Shown here in pieces: positions 1 to 32,306 of a stretch of DNA of 64,000 nt (positions within the stretch are counted from its first letter, which is position 1; each line of letters starts with the position of its first letter). The stretch is taken from positions 434,001-498,000 of the forward strand of contig NZ_JASVWB010000004.1 in assembly GCF_030287445.1 (NCBI RefSeq), given 5' to 3'. Under the pieces are notes generated by a model that did no database searches, was not told the origin of the DNA, and saw only the letters and a list, made by a program, of their open reading frames with translations. The position numbers and the translations under genes are program-made. Source of the stretch: Streptomyces sp. ALI-76-A (GTDB lineage Bacteria; Actinomycetota; Actinomycetes; Streptomycetales; Streptomycetaceae).

Positions 1-2
1 CG

Positions 3-2575
3 CACGCCTTCGACGCCGCCACCTACGAGGTGTGGGTGCCGCTGCTGCGCGGCGGGACGGCCGTGCTGGCCCCGCCCGCCGACGTGGACGCCGCCGTCGT
101 CCGCCGCGCGATCACCGAGCAGGGCGTGCGCTGCCTGTGGCTGACCGCGGGCCTGTTCCGGCTGCTCGCCCAGGAGGACCCCACCTGCCTGAGCGGGGCC
201 CGCGAGGTGTGGACCGGCGGCGAGGCCGTACCGGGCGCGGTGGTGGGCCGCGTGCTCGACGCCTGCCCCGGCCTGACCGTCGTCGACGGATACGGACCCA
301 CCGAGACCACCACCTTCGCCACCCGGCGGATCTTCCGGGCCGGCGATCCGCTCCCCGCGGTGCTGCCCATCGGACGCCCGCTCGACAACACCCGCGGGTA
401 CGTGCTCGACGACGCCCTCCAACCGCAACCGCCGGGTGTGCCGGGGGAGTTGTACATCGCGGGTGCCGGACTGGCCCGGGGATACGCCGGTCGGCCCGGC
501 GCGACCGCCGCACGGTACCTGGCCGACCCGTTCGGGCCGCCCGGCGGGCGGATGTACCGCACCGGCGACATCGTGCGGTGGAGCGCCGACGGTGAACTGC
601 ACTTCGTGGGACGCGCGGACGACCAGGTCAAGATCCGCGGGTTCCGGGTCGAGCCGACCGAGATCGAGGCCCGGCTGACCGCCCACCCGGATGTGGCCGA
701 GGCGGTGGTCTCGGTGTACGAGGACGCCGGCCGCAAGCGGCTCGCCGCCCACCTCGTGCCCGCCCCCTCGGCCGCCGTCCCCCCGGCGGGCGAGCTGCGC
801 GCGCACGTCGTCGCCGAACTGCCCGACTACATGGTGCCCGCCGCCTTCGTCACGGTGGCCGAACTCCCCCTGACCGCCAACGGCAAGGTGGACCGGCGCC
901 GGCTGCCCGTGCCCGACTGGACGGGGGCCGGCGACGCCGAGTACCGCGCGCCGCGCACCGAGGCCGAGCGGATCCTGGCCGGGATCTGGGCGGAACTGCT
1001 CGGAGCGGAACGGGTCGGCGCCGACGACAACTTCTTCATGCTGGGCGGCGACTCGATCCTCAGCATCCAGGTCGTCTCCCGGGCCCGCGCCGCCGGCCTC
1101 GCGCTCACCCCGAGGGACCTGTTCCGGCATCCGACGGTCGCCGCTCTGGCCGCCGCCGCGGACACCGGCACCGCCGTGCCCGTCGCGGGGACCGGTCCGG
1201 TGAGCGGCGAGGTCCCGCTCACCCCGATCCAGCACTGGTTCCTCGATCCCGGGCCGCCGCGGCCGGAGTTCTTCAACCAGTCCGTCGTCGTGGAGACACC
1301 CGACGACGTCGACCCGGCCGCCCTGCGCCGCGCCCTGGCGGCCGTGTACGCCCGTCACGACGCCCTGCGCTGCCGTTTCGTCCGGTCCGCCGACGGCGCC
1401 TGGCGCCAGGAGTGCCCCGGAGCGGACGAGGAGCCGCCCGGGCTGCTGGAGGTCTGCGACCTGGGCGGACTCCCGGCGGATACGGCCGAGGAGGCCGAGG
1501 CCCGTGTCACGGCCGAAGCGCACGCCGCCTTCCGGCTGGAGAACGGACCGCTCGTCACGGCCCGCCTCTTCACGGGCACCGGCACCGGCAGCGGTGACGG
1601 CACCGCACGTGGCACCCGCCTGCTCCTCGTCGTGCACCACCTGGTCGTCGACGGCGTCTCCTGGCGCATCCTGCTGGAGGACCTGGAGACGGCCTACGGG
1701 CAGGCCCGTGCCGGGGAGCCGGTGCGTCTCCCGGAGCGGACGACGTCCGTCCAGGAGTGGGCGCGGCGCCTGCGCGCGCACGCCGCGTCCGGCGGATTCG
1801 CCGCGCAGCGCGAGTACTGGCAGGCGGTGGCCGGGCACTGCGCCGCGCCGCTGCCGGTGGACGGCGAGGGCGGCAACACCATGGCCGACGTGGACGCGGT
1901 GACCGTACGCCTGGACCGGCGGCACACCGACGACCTGCTGCGGAAGGTGCCCGGCGGCTATCGCACCCGCGTCGACGACGTCCTGCTGACCGCCCTCGGC
2001 CGGGTGCTCTCCGGGTGGACCGGGCGCAGGACCGTCGCCGTCGGCCTGGAGGGACACGGCCGCGAGGACCAGCTCTTCGACGACGTCGACCTGTCCCGGA
2101 CCGTCGGCTGGTTCACCACCCTGTTCCCCGTCGCCCTCGACGTCCCGGACGGGGACTGGGGCACCGCCCTGAAGTCCGTCAAGGAGCAGTTGCGGTCCGT
2201 TCCCGGGCGGGGCCTGGGCCACGGCGCCCTGCGCCACCTGACGGGCGACGAGCGGCCGGCCGACGCGCCGATGCCCGGCGTCAGCTTCAACTACCTCGGG
2301 CGCTTCGACTGGTCCGCCCAGGGCGGCGAGCTGGTGCGCTCCGTCCCGGGCGGGCTGGGCGGCGCCGAGGCGCCCGAGTCGGTGCGCCCGCACCTGCTGG
2401 ACGTGGTCGCCCGCGTCGAGGACGGCGAGCTGGAGGTCACCTGGCACTACAGCCGGCACCTGCACCGCCAGGACACCGTCACCGGTCTCGCGGCCGGGAT
2501 GCTGCGGGCGCTGGAGGACGTCGTCGCCCACTGCGCCGCCCCCGGGGCCGGAGGCCGGACACCGTCGGACTTCCC
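3..2575 (+). other. NRPS module 1 (A partial, T, E): predicted D-Val
   Basis: The A domain enters near core A3-A4. Aligning by eye to the GrsA pocket gives DAYWWGGTFK, which fits the DAxWxGGTFK class known for valine. The carrier serine is at 1053. The E domain runs from about 1205 to 2575, with its HH motif near 1636, EGHGRE near 2047 and FNYLG near 2286. The domain ends with the conserved [10 protein letters not shown] stretch near 2550. Confidence 0.75.
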
Positions 2576-5500
2576 GCTGGTCCGGATCGACCAGGCGGCC
2601 GTGGACCGGGTCGTGGGCGACGGCCGCGGCGTCGAGGACCTGTACCCGCTGACGCCGATGCAGGCGGGCATGCTGTTCCACAGCCTGATGGACCCCGACA
2701 GCCGCACCTACGTCAACCAGGTCCAGCTGGTGCTGTCCGGCGTCACCGACCCGCACCCCCTGGCCGAGGCGTGGCAGCGGACCGTGGACGCCAACGCGAT
2801 GCTGCGGATCCGCCCGGTGTGGCAGGAGACCGCCGAACCCCTCCAGGCGGTGCGGCGGCAGGCGAGAGTGCCCGTCACCCACCACGACTGGTCCGGGTGG
2901 TCCGCCGAGCGCTGCGAGAGGGAACTCGCCCGGCTGGTCGACGAGGACCGGCAGGCCGGACTCGACCTGGAGACGGCCCCGTTGATGCGCCTGGCCCTGA
3001 TCCGGCTCACGCCCGAGCGGGTGCGGATGCTGTGGACGTTCCACCACCTGCTGCTCGACGGGTGGAGCGCGGCCCAGGTCTTCGACGAGGTGTGCGAGCG
3101 GTACGCGGCGCTTACCGCCGGACGCCCGCCCCGGGTTCCGGACCGCGCCCCCTACCGCGACTACCTGGACTGGCTCACCCGGCAGGACACCGAGCGGGCG
3201 GAGGAGTACTGGCGCGAGGCACTGGCCGGTTTCCCCGTCGCCACCGAACTGCCGCGCGACCGACGGCCCGCCGAGGCGCACCGCACCTCGTCCTCGGGGT
3301 CGGTGCGGGTGACGCTCGACGCCGAGGTGTCGGCGCGGCTGCGGGAGATGGCGCAGTCGGCCGGTCTGACCGTCAACACCGTCCTCCAGGGCGCCTGGGC
3401 GCTGCTGCTGTCCCGCTACGGCGGCGGGGACGACGTGGTGTTCGGCACCACCGTCTCCGGCCGCCCCGCCGACCTGCCGGGCGTGACCTCCATGGTCGGC
3501 GTGTTCATCAACACCCTGCCCACCCGGGCGCGGATCGACGGACGGCGCCGCCTGCCGGACTGGCTGGGCGAACTCCAGGCCGCCCAGTCGGAGTCCCGGC
3601 GCCACGACTTCGTCTCCCTCGCCCAGCTCCAGACCTGGAGCGACGTACCGGGCGGCACGCCCCTGTTCGACAGCATCGTGGTCTTCGAGAACTACCCGTT
3701 CGACGCGGACGCCCTGGCCCGGCACGGCCTGGCCATGGAGCAGGAACGCGACGTGGAGCCGACCAACTACCCGCTCAGCGTGGTGGTCGCGCCCGGCGAC
3801 ACCCTGACGGTCACCCTGGACTACGACCCCGCCGCCTTCGACGCCGCCACCGTCGACGGCATCGGCACCAGCCTGCGCACGCTGCTGACGGAGATGGCCA
3901 CCGACCCGGACCGCGAGCTGGCCGACCTGCCGCTGATGTCCGGCGACCAGGGCCGCCGCCTGCTGGAACGCTTCGGCGGCCCGGTGACCGAGGCACCGCG
4001 GCACACCCTGCCGGAGGCGTTCCGCGCGCAGGCCGCGCGCACCCCGGACGCCGTCGCCGTGGTCGGAGGCACGGAACACCTCACCTACCGGCAGCTCGAC
4101 GAGCGCGCCAACCGGCTGGCCCGGCTGCTCATCGACGCCGGCGCCGGGCCCGAACGGTTCGTCGCGCTCGCCCTGCCGCGCACCCCGGACCTGATCGTGG
4201 CGCTGTTGGCGGTCCTCAAGAGCGGCGCCGCCTACCTGCCCGTCGACCCGGGCTACCCGGCTGAGCGGATCGCCTTCCTCTTCGACGACGTACGGCCCGA
4301 AGCGGTCGTCACCCGCGCGGAGACGGGGGACCGGCTGCCCGACGGGCCGTTCACGCGGATCGCCCTCGACGACCCCGCCAGCGCCGCGAGCCTGGCCGCC
4401 CTGTCCGGCGAGGACATCACCGACGCCGAGCGGCACGGACGGCTGCTGCCGGACCACCCCGCCTACGTCATCCACACCTCCGGCTCGACCGGCCGGCCCA
4501 AGGGTGTCGTCGTCGCGCAGGAGTCGGTGCTGGCGCTGACCGACTGGGCCGCCGCCGAGTTCGGCGGGCGCGGCCTGGAGCACGTGGTGGCCTCCACCTC
4601 GCTCAACTTCGACGTGTCGGTGTTCGAGATCTTCTCGCCGTTGCTGGCGGGCGGCCGCGTCGAGATCGTGCACGACCTGCTGGCCCTCGCCGAGCGGGCG
4701 GAGCCGTGGCGGGCGGGGCTGCTCAGCGCCGTGCCCTCCGCGCTGGGCCGGCTGCTCGCGGAGGACACCGTCCACGTCAGCGCCGGCACCGTCGTCCTCG
4801 CCGGTGAGGCGCTGCCCGTGCGGACCGTGCGCCAGGTGCGCGCGGCGGTCCCCGGCTGCCGGGTGCTGAACATCTACGGCCCCACCGAGGCCACTGTCTA
4901 CGCCACCGCCTTCACCTGCGACCCGGCCGAACCCGACCGCGTCCCGCCCATCGGCAGGCCCGTCGGCGGCGCCCGCGCCTACGTCCTGGACGCCCGGCTG
5001 CGCCCGGTGCCCGCCGGTGTCCCGGGCGAGCTGTACCTGGCCGGGACCGGTGTGGCCCGCGGCTATCTGCACCGGCCCGGGCTCACCGCCTCGCGCTTCC
5101 CCGCCGACCCGTTCGGCCCGCCCGGCAGCCGCATGTACCGCACCGGAGACCTCGTGCGGTGGACGGCCCACGGTGACCTGGTGTACCTCGGCCGTTCGGA
5201 CGACCAGGTGAAGGTCCGCGGCTTCCGCATCGAACTCGGCGAGGTCGAGGCCGCGCTGACCCGGCACCCCGAGGTGTCGGCCGCCGCCGCGCGCGTGGTC
5301 GAACACGACGGCCACAAGCGCCTGGTGGCCTACGCGGTCCCCGACGGCCCCGCGCTGCCCGACTCCGCCGGTCTGCGGGCCTTCCTGGCCCGTACGCTCC
5401 CCGACCACCTGGTCCCGGCACTCGTCGTGCCGCTGGAGCGGCTCCCGCTCGGCGCCACCGGCAAGCTGGACCGGCGCGCGCTGCCCGACCCCGTGTGGTC

Positions 5501-8500
5501 GGCGCCGCGCGGGAGCGGTGACCGTGCGCCGCGCACCGAGGCCGAACGGGCGCTCGCCGCGATCTGGTCCGAGGTGCTGGGCGTGCCCGACGTGGGCGCG
5601 CGGGACAACTACTTCGCGCTCGGCGGCGACTCCATCCTCGGCATCCAGATCGTCTCCGCCGCCCGCCGGGCCGGCCTCGCCCTGACTCCCCGGCACCTGT
5701 TCCAGCACCAGACCGTCGCCGAACTGGCGGCCGCCGCCCAGGACTCCACGACCCGGCGGACCGTGGCGGAACAGGGCCCGGTCGTCGGGGAGGTACCGCT
5801 CACGCCCGTCCAGCACTGGCTGTTCGACACGCTCACCGGCGACCCCGCGCAGCTGACCCAGACGGTCTCCTTCCACCTGGCCGCCGACACCGACGAGGCC
5901 CTGCTGCGGGCCGCCCTGGCCGTCGTACTGGAGCAGCACGACGCGCTGCACCTGCGGTTCGAGCAGGACGGCGACGGGCGGTGGCGGCAGCACGGCACCG
6001 CACCGGGGGAGGCGCCCCGGCTGGAGGTGCACGATCTGCCCGAGGGCACCGACGACTCCGCGGTGCGTGACCTGGCCGACGGTCTGTGCGCCGGGTTCGA
6101 CCTCGCCGGCGGCCCGCTGCTCAGGGCCGCGCTGTGCCGGACCGGCGACGACCGGCGGCCGGTGCTGCTGCTGGCCGCCCACCACCTGGTCGTGGACGCG
6201 GTGTCCTGGCGGATCCTCCTGGAGGACCTGGACACCGCCTACCGGGCGCTGCGCGCCGGCGAGCGGGCGGACCTCGGGCCGAAGACCACCTCGTTCCGGG
6301 CGTGGTCGCAGCGACTGACCGCGCACACCGCGTCCGGCGGCCTCGACGACGAACTCGCCCACTGGCAGGCCCTGTCCGCCGACACCACGCCGCTGCCGAC
6401 CGACCTCACCGGAGCCAACACCGCCGCCTGCGAGGAGACGGTGACGGTGGGCCTGGACAGCGAGGAGACCCGGCGGCTGCTCCAGGACGTGCCGGACGTC
6501 TACCGCACCCGCGTCAACGACGTCCTGCTGTGCGCCCTGGGCCGGGTCCTGGCCCGCTGGACCGGCCGGGACCGGGTCATGGTCGCGCTGGAGGGCCACG
6601 GCCGGGAGGAACTCTTCGACGACGTCGACCTCGCCCGGACCGTCGGCTGGTTCACCACCATGTTCCCCGTCGCGCTGGACGTGCCCCGGAACGCCGGCAC
6701 CGGGGCGGCGCTGAAGTCCGTCAAGGAGAACCTGCGGGCCGTGCCCCGGGGCGGACTGGGCTACGGCGCCCTGCGCCACCTGCACCCCGACCGCGACCGG
6801 CTCGGTCTGCCGGAACTGCCGCGGGTCGGCTTCAACTACCTGGGCCAGCAGGACTGGCACGCCACCGCGGGCGGCCTGCTGCACACGCCGTACGCCGGAC
6901 TGGCCGGCGGCATCGACCGTACGGCGGACCGGCCGCACCTCCTCGATGTCCTCGGCCAAGTCGTCGACAAGCGGCTGGAGTTCACCTGGTCGTACTCGCG
7001 CGAGGTGCACCGGCGCGACACGGTGGCGCGGCTGGCCGCCGAACTGGCCGACGAACTGCGGCACATCGCGCGGCACTGCGCCGAGCCCGGCGCCGGCGGC
7101 CGTACCCCCTCGGACTTCCCGCTGGCACCGCTGGACCAGACGGCGGTGGACCGACTGGTGGGCACCGGCCGTGACATCGTCGACCTGTACCCGCTCACGC
7201 CCACCCAGAGCGGCATGGTCGTGCACGGGCTGGACGCACCCGGGCAGGGCATGTACGTCGAGCAGATCACGTTCGTCGTGGACGGGGCGCGCGACCCGCG
7301 CCTGCTCGCCGCCGCCTTCCAGCACGTGGTCGACCGCACCCCCGTCCTGCGCACCACCGTGGTGCTCAGCGGCGTCCCCGTCCCCCTCCAGGCCGTCCAC
7401 CGCACCGCGGTCCTGCCGGTCACCGAGCACGACTGGTCCGCCCTGACCCCGGCCGAGCGCGACACGGCACTGGAGCGACTGCTCGCCGAGGACAAGGCCC
7501 GCGGCCTGGCGCTGGACCGCGCGCCACTGCTGCGCCTGGCCCTGATCCGGCTCGGCCCGGACCAGGTACGGGTCCTGTGGACCTTCCACCACGTCCTGCT
7601 GGACGGCTGGAGCGTCTTCCACGTGCTCGCCGACGCCATGACCGCTCATGCGGCGCTCGCCCGCGGCGAGGAACCCCGGCTGCCGGACCGCCGCCCGTTC
7701 GCCGACTACGCCCGCTGGCTGGCCGCCCGGGACACCGCGCCGGCCGAGGAGCACTGGAGGAGCGTCCTCGAAGACCTCACCGCCCCCACGCCGCTGCCCT
7801 ACGACCGCAGGCCGGGCCCGAGCTCGACGGCCCGCTCCGACACCTGGCTGTCCCAGTGGCTGGGCACGGAGGAGACCAAGCGGCTGGAGGACTTCGCCCG
7901 TCGCAACCGCCTGACCCTCAGCACCGTCGCGCAGGGCGCCTGGGCGCTGCTGCTGTCGCGCTGGAGCGGGGAGCGGGAGGTGTGCTTCGGCACCACCGTC
8001 TCGGGGCGGCCCGCCGACCTGCCCGGCGCCGACACCATCACCGGCCTGTTCATCACCACCCTGCCCGCCCGGGTCACCGTGGACGGCGGCGCGTCCCGCG
8101 ACGCCTGGCTGCGGGACACCCAGGCCGCACGCGCCGAGGACCGCCGCTTCGACCACGTGCCCCTGACCGACCTCCAGGCATGGAGCGGCCTGCCGGCCGG
8201 GACGCCGGTGTTCGACAGCCTGCTGGTCTTCGAGAACTACCCGGTCGGCGACGCCACAGCCGGCGCCCACGGCGTCCACGTCCGCGACCTCGACGCCCGG
8301 GAGGCCACCAACTACCCGCTCACCGTCGTGATCTCGCCCGGCGAGCGGCTCGGCGTCGAACTCGGCTACGACCCGCGGCACTTCGACGCGACCACCGCGC
8401 GCTCCCTGGCCGCGCAGCTCCTGCACACCCTGGGCGAGCTGGCGGCCTCCCAGGACGCCGACCGCCTGGACTCGCTCGACACCCTGCCGCCGGAGGAACG

Positions 8501-10319
8501 CGCCCGGCTGCTGCACGGGCCCGCCCGCCCGCGGCTCGCACCCGTGCCCCCGGCGACCCTGCCCGCCCTGATCGAGGCGGCGGTGGACCGCCGGCCCACG
8601 GCCCCCGCGGTGAGCGCGCCCGGCCTGTCGCTCACCTTCGCCGAGACGGAGACACGGGCCAACCGCCTGGCGCACCGGCTCATCGCGCGCGGCGCGGGCC
8701 CCGGCACCCTCGTCGCCCTGGTCCTGCCCCGCTCGGCCGACATGCTCCTCGCCCAGCTGGCGGTGACCAAGACCGGCGCCGCGTTCCTGCCGGTGGACCC
8801 CGACTACCCGCAGCAGCGGGTCGACTTGATGCTGCGGGACGCGGACCCCGCCGTCACCCTCGACGCCGCCGAGGTGGCCGCCCTGCTCGCGGCACCGCCG
8901 GACGGCACACCCGAACACCGGCCGACCGACGCCGACCGTACCCGGCCGCTGGACCTGGACGATGCGGCCTACGTCATCCACACCTCCGGCTCCACCGGCA
9001 CCCCCAAGGGCGTGGTGGTCACCCACCGGGGCCTCGCGGGCTTCGCCGCCGCCGAGGCCGCGCACTACCAAGTGGCACCCGGCGACCGGGTACTGGCGTT
9101 CGCCACCCCCAGCTTCGACGCCTCGGTGCTGGAGCTGTGCATGTCCCTGCCGCAGGGCGCCCGCCTCGTCGTACCCCGGCCAGGCCCGCTGCTCGGCGCC
9201 GAACTCGCCGACGTGCTGCGCGCCGAGCGCATCACCCACACCCTGCTGCCCCCGGCCGCGCTCGCCACCCTGCCGCCGGACACCCCCGGCACCCTGCCCG
9301 ACCTGAAGACCCTGACCGTGGGCGCCGACGCGTGCGGCGCCGACCTGGTCGCCCGCTGGGCCCCGCACCACCGCCTGGTCAACTCCTACGGGCCCACCGA
9401 GGCCACCGTCGTCGCCACCTGGTCCGACCCGCTGGAGGCGGACGGCACCGCCCCGCCCATCGGCCGCCCGCTGCCCGCCACCGGCGCCTACGTCCTGGAC
9501 ACCAGGCTGCGGCCGGTCCCCGACGGCGTGCCGGGCGAGCTGTGGCTGAGCGGACCGGCGCTGGCCCGCGGCTACCTGGGCCGGCCCGGACTGACCGCGA
9601 CCCGGTTCACCGCTGACCCGTTCGGCCCGCCGGGCACCCGCATGTACCGCACCGGTGACCTCGTCCGGCGCGACGCCTGCGGCGAACTGCACTATCTGGG
9701 CCGCACCGACCACCAGCTCAAGCTGCGCGGCCACCGCATCGAGGCGGGCGAGGTCGAGGCCACGCTCGTGCGCCACCCGGCCGTCCTGGACGCCGTGGTG
9801 AGCGTGCGGGAGGACGAACCGGGCCTGCCGCGTCTGGTCGCCCACCTGCTGCGCGCGCCCGGCGCCGAGCCGCCCACCTCCGCCGAGCTGCGGGCGCTGG
9901 CCGCCGCCACCCTGCCCGGTCCCATGGTGCCCACGGCGTACGTGGTGCTGGACAGCTTCCCGCTCACCGAGAACGGCAAGACCGACCGGGCCGCCCTGCC
10001 CGCGCCCGCGCCGGACGCGCCGCGCACGGCGGAGCACATCGCACCGCGCACCCCCACCGAGGAGGTGCTGGCCGCCCTCTGGGAGGAGGCCCTGCACACA
10101 GCCGTCGGCGCGGAGGACGACTTCTTCGACCTCGGCGGCGACTCCCTGCGCGCCCTGCTCATCGCCTCCCGGGCCAACGACGCCTTCGGCGTGACCCTCA
10201 CGCCCCGGGACGTCCTGGTCCACCGCACGGTCGCCGCCCTGGCGGACCTGGTGGAGGAACAGGTGCTCAGCGAACTCGAAGACGCCGCACGCGGCGACAG
10301 CGACCACGACGAACGGTGA
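3..10319 (+). CDS. Non-ribosomal peptide synthetase, 5'-truncated: (A)-T-E-C-A-T-E-C-A-T
   Basis: The coding frame is already open at base 3, inside an adenylation domain (FDAATYEVW motif), so the true start lies upstream of the window. About 3,439 residues remain. Every A domain keeps its core motifs (TSGSTGxPKG where present, YGPTE, YRTGD, the NGK/TGK lysine). All three carrier domains keep the GGDS serine at 1053, 5631 and 10143. Both E domains keep HHLVVDxVSW and EGHGRE. The two complete C domains are of the type that accepts a D-residue from upstream (PLTPxQxGM, FHHxLLDGW), and each follows an E domain. The last module has no E, which matches the L-donor C domain that opens the next protein. 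The C-terminal tail is short and acidic ([20 protein letters not shown]), consistent with a docking helix. The stop lies 13 nt before the next NRPS start, so the genes are co-transcribed. Confidence 0.96.
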   Translation, partial: HAFDAATYEVWVPLLRGGTAVLAPPADVDAAVVRRAITEQGVRCLWLTAGLFRLLAQEDPTCLSGAREVWTGGEAVPGAVVGRVLDACPGLTVVDGYGPTETTTFATRRIFRAGDPLPAVLPIGRPLDNTRGYVLDDALQPQPPGVPGELYIAGAGLARGYAGRPGATAARYLADPFGPPGGRMYRTGDIVRWSADGELHFVGRADDQVKIRGFRVEPTEIEARLTAHPDVAEAVVSVYEDAGRKRLAAHLVPAPSAAVPPAGELRAHVVAELPDYMVPAAFVTVAELPLTANGKVDRRRLPVPDWTGAGDAEYRAPRTEAERILAGIWAELLGAERVGADDNFFMLGGDSILSIQVVSRARAAGLALTPRDLFRHPTVAALAAAADTGTAVPVAGTGPVSGEVPLTPIQHWFLDPGPPRPEFFNQSVVVETPDDVDPAALRRALAAVYARHDALRCRFVRSADGAWRQECPGADEEPPGLLEVCDLGGLPADTAEEAEARVTAEAHAAFRLENGPLVTARLFTGTGTGSGDGTARGTRLLLVVHHLVVDGVSWRILLEDLETAYGQARAGEPVRLPERTTSVQEWARRLRAHAASGGFAAQREYWQAVAGHCAAPLPVDGEGGNTMADVDAVTVRLDRRHTDDLLRKVPGGYRTRVDDVLLTALGRVLSGWTGRRTVAVGLEGHGREDQLFDDVDLSRTVGWFTTLFPVALDVPDGDWGTALKSVKEQLRSVPGRGLGHGALRHLTGDERPADAPMPGVSFNYLGRFDWSAQGGELVRSVPGGLGGAEAPESVRPHLLDVVARVEDGELEVTWHYSRHLHRQDTVTGLAAGMLRALEDVVAHCAAPGAGGRTPSDFPLVRIDQAAVDRVVGDGRGVEDLYPLTPMQAGMLFHSLMDPDSRTYVNQVQLVLSGVTDPHPLAEAWQRTVDANAMLRIRPVWQETAEPLQAVRRQARVPVTHHDWSGWSAERCERELARLVDEDRQAGLDLETAPLMRLALIRLTPERVRMLWTFHHLLLDGWSAAQVFDEVCERYAALTAGRPPRVPDRAPYRDYLDWLTRQDTERAEEYWREALAGFPVATELPRDRRPAEAHRTSSSGSVRVTLDAEVSARLREMAQSAGLTVNTVLQGAWALLLSRYGGGDDVVFGTTVSGRPADLPGVTSMVGVFINTLPTRARIDGRRRLPDWLGELQAAQSESRRHDFVSLAQLQTWSDVPGGTPLFDSIVVFENYPFDADALARHGLAMEQERDVEPTNYPLSVVVAPGDTLTVTLDYDPAAFDAATVDGIGTSLRTLLTEMATDPDRELADLPLMSGDQGRRLLERFGGPVTEAPRHTLPEAFRAQAARTPDAVAVVGGTEHLTYRQLDERANRLARLLIDAGAGPERFVALALPRTPDLIVALLAVLKSGAAYLPVDPGYPAERIAFLFDDVRPEAVVTRAETGDRLPDGPFTRIALDDPASAASLAALSGEDITDAERHGRLLPDHPAYVIHTSGSTGRPKGVVVAQESVLALTDWAAAEFGGRGLEHVVASTSLNFDVSVFEIFSPLLAGGRVEIVHDLLALAERAEPWRAGLLSAVPSALGRLLAEDTVHVSAGTVVLAGEALPVRTVRQVRAAVPGCRVLNIYGPTEATVYATAFTCDPAEPDRVPPIGRPVGGARAYVLDARLRPVPAGVPGELYLAGTGVARGYLHRPGLTASRFPADPFGPPGSRMYRTGDLVRWTAHGDLVYLGRSDDQVKVRGFRIELGEVEAALTRHPEVSAAAARVVEHDGHKRLVAYAVPDGPALPDSAGLRAFLARTLPDHLVPALVVPLERLPLGATGKLDRRALPDPVWSAPRGSGDRAPRTEAERALAAIWSEVLGVPDVGARDNYFALGGDSILGIQIVSAARRAGLALTPRHLFQHQTVAELAAAAQDSTTRRTVAEQGPVVGEVPLTPVQHWLFDTLTGDPAQLTQTVSFHLAADTDEALLRAALAVVLEQHDALHLRFEQDGDGRWRQHGTAPGEAPRLEVHDLPEGTDDSAVRDLADGLCAGFDLAGGPLLRAALCRTGDDRRPVLLLAAHHLVVDAVSWRILLEDLDTAYRALRAGERADLGPKTTSFRAWSQRLTAHTASGGLDDELAHWQALSADTTPLPTDLTGANTAACEETVTVGLDSEETRRLLQDVPDVYRTRVNDVLLCALGRVLARWTGRDRVMVALEGHGREELFDDVDLARTVGWFTTMFPVALDVPRNAGTGAALKSVKENLRAVPRGGLGYGALRHLHPDRDRLGLPELPRVGFNYLGQQDWHATAGGLLHTPYAGLAGGIDRTADRPHLLDVLGQVVDKRLEFTWSYSREVHRRDTVARLAAELADELRHIARHCAEPGAGGRTPSDFPLAPLDQTAVDRLVGTGRDIVDLYPLTPTQSGMVVHGLDAPGQGMYVEQITFVVDGARDPRLLAAAFQHVVDRTPVLRTTVVLSGVPVPLQAVHRTAVLPVTEHDWSALTPAERDTALERLLAEDKARGLALDRAPLLRLALIRLGPDQVRVLWTFHHVLLDGWSVFHVLADAMTAHAALARGEEPRLPDRRPFADYARWLAARDTAPAEEHWRSVLEDLTAPTPLPYDRRPGPSSTARSDTWLSQWLGTEETKRLEDFARRNRLTLSTVAQGAWALLLSRWSGEREVCFGTTVSGRPADLPGADTITGLFITTLPARVTVDGGASRDAWLRDTQAARAEDRRFDHVPLTDLQAWSGLPAGTPVFDSLLVFENYPVGDATAGAHGVHVRDLDAREATNYPLTVVISPGERLGVELGYDPRHFDATTARSLAAQLLHTLGELAASQDADRLDSLDTLPPEERARLLHGPARPRLAPVPPATLPALIEAAVDRRPTAPAVSAPGLSLTFAETETRANRLAHRLIARGAGPGTLVALVLPRSADMLLAQLAVTKTGAAFLPVDPDYPQQRVDLMLRDADPAVTLDAAEVAALLAAPPDGTPEHRPTDADRTRPLDLDDAAYVIHTSGSTGTPKGVVVTHRGLAGFAAAEAAHYQVAPGDRVLAFATPSFDASVLELCMSLPQGARLVVPRPGPLLGAELADVLRAERITHTLLPPAALATLPPDTPGTLPDLKTLTVGADACGADLVARWAPHHRLVNSYGPTEATVVATWSDPLEADGTAPPIGRPLPATGAYVLDTRLRPVPDGVPGELWLSGPALARGYLGRPGLTATRFTADPFGPPGTRMYRTGDLVRRDACGELHYLGRTDHQLKLRGHRIEAGEVEATLVRHPAVLDAVVSVREDEPGLPRLVAHLLRAPGAEPPTSAELRALAAATLPGPMVPTAYVVLDSFPLTENGKTDRAALPAPAPDAPRTAEHIAPRTPTEEVLAALWEEALHTAVGAEDDFFDLGGDSLRALLIASRANDAFGVTLTPRDVLVHRTVAALADLVEEQVLSELEDAARGDSDHDER
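2635..7130 (+). other. NRPS module 2 (C-A-T-E): D-residue, substrate unassigned
   Basis: The C domain starts with the [12 protein letters not shown] motif and has FHHLLLDGW near 3040. A spans about 4010-5480, T about 5540-5760 (serine codon 5631) and E about 5790-7130. The pocket read by eye is DVFSVAIVYK. I do not recall a firm assignment for it, and a small or medium uncharged side chain is only a guess. The C type agrees with receiving a D-configured residue from module 1. Confidence 0.7.
7184..10260 (+). other. NRPS module 3 (C-A-T): L-residue, predicted aromatic
   Basis: The C domain ([21 protein letters not shown] near 7590) is of the D-donor type. A spans about 8560-10000. The pocket by eye is DALLTGSVVK, close to the published Tyr code DALVTGAVVK (8 of 10 positions), so an aromatic residue is favoured. 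T has its serine at 10143. There is no E domain, so the residue stays L. This A domain is strikingly similar to that of module 8, sharing FDASVLELC, the LxPPAALAT segment and [14 protein letters not shown]. Confidence 0.65.
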
Positions 10320-10332
10320 GGACCGGCAGACC

Positions 10333-30447
<20,115 letters not shown>

Positions 30448-30565
30448 CACAGCCCGCCCCGGTGCCCCGGCACCGCGAACCCACGGCCGCCCGAGGGGAC
30501 CGTGCCCCGCCGAGCCCCGACCGACCGGACGCATTCCACTTCCACCCAGGACCGGAGAACACGAC

Positions 30566-30769
30566 ATGAACGAGGACACCCGCTACCACGTGCTGCGCAA
30601 CGACGAGGACCAGTACTCGCTCTGGCCGGTCGACGTCGCGGTGCCCGCGGGCTGGCAGCCCGTCGGCAAGGAGGGCACCGAGGAGGAGTGCTCCGCCTAC
30701 GTCGACGAGGTCTGGACCGACATGCGCCCGCGCAGCCTGCGCGAGCGGATGGACAACGCGCAGGCATGA
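30566..30769 (+). CDS. MbtH-like protein
   Basis: This 67-residue protein carries the MbtH signature: NDEDQYSLWPVDVAVPAGW, then a conserved Tyr-Val-x-x-Trp-Thr-Asp and RPRSLRER near the C-terminus. MbtH-like proteins bind NRPS adenylation domains and are often needed for their folding and activity. A GGAG ribosome site lies about 8 nt upstream of the ATG. The gene sits 118 bp downstream of the second NRPS, on the same strand and before a strong terminator, so it is the last gene of the operon and the expected partner of the eight A domains. Confidence 0.95.
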   Translation: MNEDTRYHVLRNDEDQYSLWPVDVAVPAGWQPVGKEGTEEECSAYVDEVWTDMRPRSLRERMDNAQA

Positions 30770-30791
30770 CCCTCCCGCCGGCCTGAACCGC

Positions 30792-30829
30792 GGGCACGGG
30801 GCGGCGGCGCGCACCACCGCCCCGTGCCC
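30792..30829 (+). terminator. Rho-independent-type hairpin ending the NRPS-mbtH operon
   Basis: A perfect 13-bp inverted repeat (GGGCACGGGGCGG at 30792-30804 and its complement at 30817-30829) with a 12-nt loop lies 22 nt after the mbtH stop. There is no U-tract, as is usual in Streptomyces. It separates the NRPS operon from the acetyltransferase gene. Confidence 0.75.
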
Positions 30830-30917
30830 CGGACTTCGTCCCCTGGGGACCGCCTCCATGGACAGTCACGCATCACCGTCCGCGGCACCTACGTCCCGCC
30901 TCATCCAGGAGTCCGCG

Positions 30918-31448
30918 ATGACCCAGACGACACCTGCGCTGAAAACCGAACGACTCGAGTTCACGCCCTACCGCCCCGAGGACGAGGACCACTTCGTCGC
31001 CCTGCTGCGCAACGAGGAGGTGTGCCGCTGGATGGGTCAGGACCAGGCGCCGGAGGACGACCTGCGGGCGGTGTTCCGCGCCATCCTCACCGACGTCTAC
31101 CCCACGCACCGCTTCGACGTGTGGGGCGTGTGGTGGCAGGGCACGTACATCGGCCACGCGGAGGTGAAGAAGACGGGGAACGTCGACGGACACGAACTCA
31201 TCGCCGCCCTGGCCCCTGACTACTGGGGTCAGGGCATGGGAACCGAGATCGTGCACGGCCTGCTGCGTCACGCGGCCGACAACCTCGGACTGAAGGAGGC
31301 CTACGGCATGGTGGGCGCCGAGAACACGGCGAGCCTCGCCCTGTGCCGCCGGCTGGGCTTCCGCCATGTGCGCGACGTGGTCGGCGAGGACGGTTCGGTG
31401 ACTCGGATGGTGGTCATTCCCACCCGTGGTGAGAACCCGCTCCCATGA
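30918..31448 (+). CDS. GNAT-family N-acetyltransferase (RimJ/RimL-like)
   Basis: This 176-residue protein has a RimJ/RimL-type GNAT fold: an N-terminal TERLEFTPYRPEDEDHF strand-helix, a mid-protein LAPDYWGQGMGTE acetyl-CoA loop (the R/QxxGxG/A motif A), and the ENTASLALCRRLGF motif B. The start at 30918 is chosen because AGGAG lies 6 nt upstream. An in-frame ATG at 30858 has no such site. It may acetylate an amine on a protein N-terminus or small molecule. Its position just after the NRPS operon invites a tailoring or self-resistance role, but the terminator in between argues that it is a separate transcription unit. Confidence 0.85.
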   Translation: MTQTTPALKTERLEFTPYRPEDEDHFVALLRNEEVCRWMGQDQAPEDDLRAVFRAILTDVYPTHRFDVWGVWWQGTYIGHAEVKKTGNVDGHELIAALAPDYWGQGMGTEIVHGLLRHAADNLGLKEAYGMVGAENTASLALCRRLGFRHVRDVVGEDGSVTRMVVIPTRGENPLP

Positions 31449-31746
31449 CAGCCGAAGAAGTTCTGACAGCCGAACAGGTCATCGTGGGGCCACGGGTTCT
31501 CGCTGGGCGGCGTGATCGCCCAGGTGATCGTGCAGACCGAGCCGCACCTCGCTCGTACCGAAGTCGCCGCCGTGGCCGGCGTCGGGCGAACGTCCGCTCA
31601 GCGTCCGCGTGATCGTGGCGGATGAGGGGGCGTCGGCGGACGGCCTGCGGCGGGGCGCTTGTCCATGTCGGGGCGGAAGGTCCCGTACGGGGTGGCGGTC
31701 GGCCCATGACCGTGCGGCCCGCTGCTGCGGGGCCGAGGCCGATGGT
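31449..31746. other. Intergenic stretch, no gene recognised
   Basis: These 298 bp lie between the acetyltransferase and the convergent HxlR gene. Several short frames are open because of the high GC content, but none gives a recognisable domain. No strong hairpin was found. Confidence 0.5.
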
Positions 31747-32244
31747 TCACGTCCGGAGGCGGGCGCCGGGTCCCGGCCGGGCGGTGACGTCTCTGGGGGT
31801 GAGTGCGGCGTGCTCCGCTGAGCACTCGACGACGACACGGAGCGGAGCGCCGCACTCGGTGTGGCGAACGTCCAGCACCGGGCCCTCCGGGCCGAGGGCG
31901 TACGCCTCGCCCCACTGGCTGAGGGCCATCAGGACGGGCCACAGGTCCCAGCCCTTGCGCGTCAGGCGGTACTCGTTGCGGGGGCGGCTGCCGGGTTCCT
32001 GGTAGGGGACGGTCTTCAGGACGCCCGCCGCGGTCAGCTTGCGGAGGCGGTCGCTGAGGACGGCCTCCGACAGGCCGATGTGGCGGTGGAAATCGTCGAA
32101 GCGGCGGACGCCGTTGACGGCGTCACGCAGGATCAGCAGCGTCCATTTCTCCCCGATCACGTCGAGCGTGCGCTGGACCGGGCAGTTCTCCGTGCTCGCC
32201 TCAAGCCACTCCATCCCGCCATCGTAGGCGCCTGGCTTCGTCAT
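31747..32244 (-). CDS. HxlR-family transcriptional regulator
   Basis: This protein of up to 165 residues has a winged-helix HxlR/DUF24 domain: CPVQRTLDVIGEKWTLLILR near the start, then FDDFHRHIGLSEAVLSDRL (recognition helix), and a wing with YRLTRKGWDLWPVL. HxlR proteins are small dimeric repressors or activators, often sensing electrophiles or quinones. No clear ribosome site precedes the ATG at 32244, and an internal ATG at 32214, just ahead of the conserved part, is an alternative start. It is divergent from a PaaI-type thioesterase gene, whose promoter overlaps this gene's 5' end, so it probably regulates that gene and itself. Confidence 0.9.
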   Translation of the reverse strand: MTKPGAYDGGMEWLEASTENCPVQRTLDVIGEKWTLLILRDAVNGVRRFDDFHRHIGLSEAVLSDRLRKLTAAGVLKTVPYQEPGSRPRNEYRLTRKGWDLWPVLMALSQWGEAYALGPEGPVLDVRHTECGAPLRVVVECSAEHAALTPRDVTARPGPGARLRT

Positions 32245-32288
32245 TGACAGTCAGGTGAGCCCGCAGCTAGCTTCACTTGTAAAAGTCA
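32244..32288 (+). promoter_or_regulatory. Promoter and HxlR-type operator for the thioesterase gene
   Basis: A -35-like TTGACA at 32244-32249 is followed after 18 nt by TAGCTT at 32268-32273. Immediately downstream, TCACTT-GTAA-AAGTCA (32273-32288) is a near-perfect inverted repeat with one mismatch in six. Its place directly behind the -10 is what a repressor site would need. A second short palindrome, TGACAGTCA, lies at 32245-32253. Confidence 0.45.
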
Positions 32289-32306
32289 GAGGGAAGGCGT
32301 CGGGTC

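Noticed and set aside
31600..31700. A VRVIVADEG segment resembling a response-regulator start
   Set aside because: The similarity ends after nine residues and no receiver fold follows in any frame.
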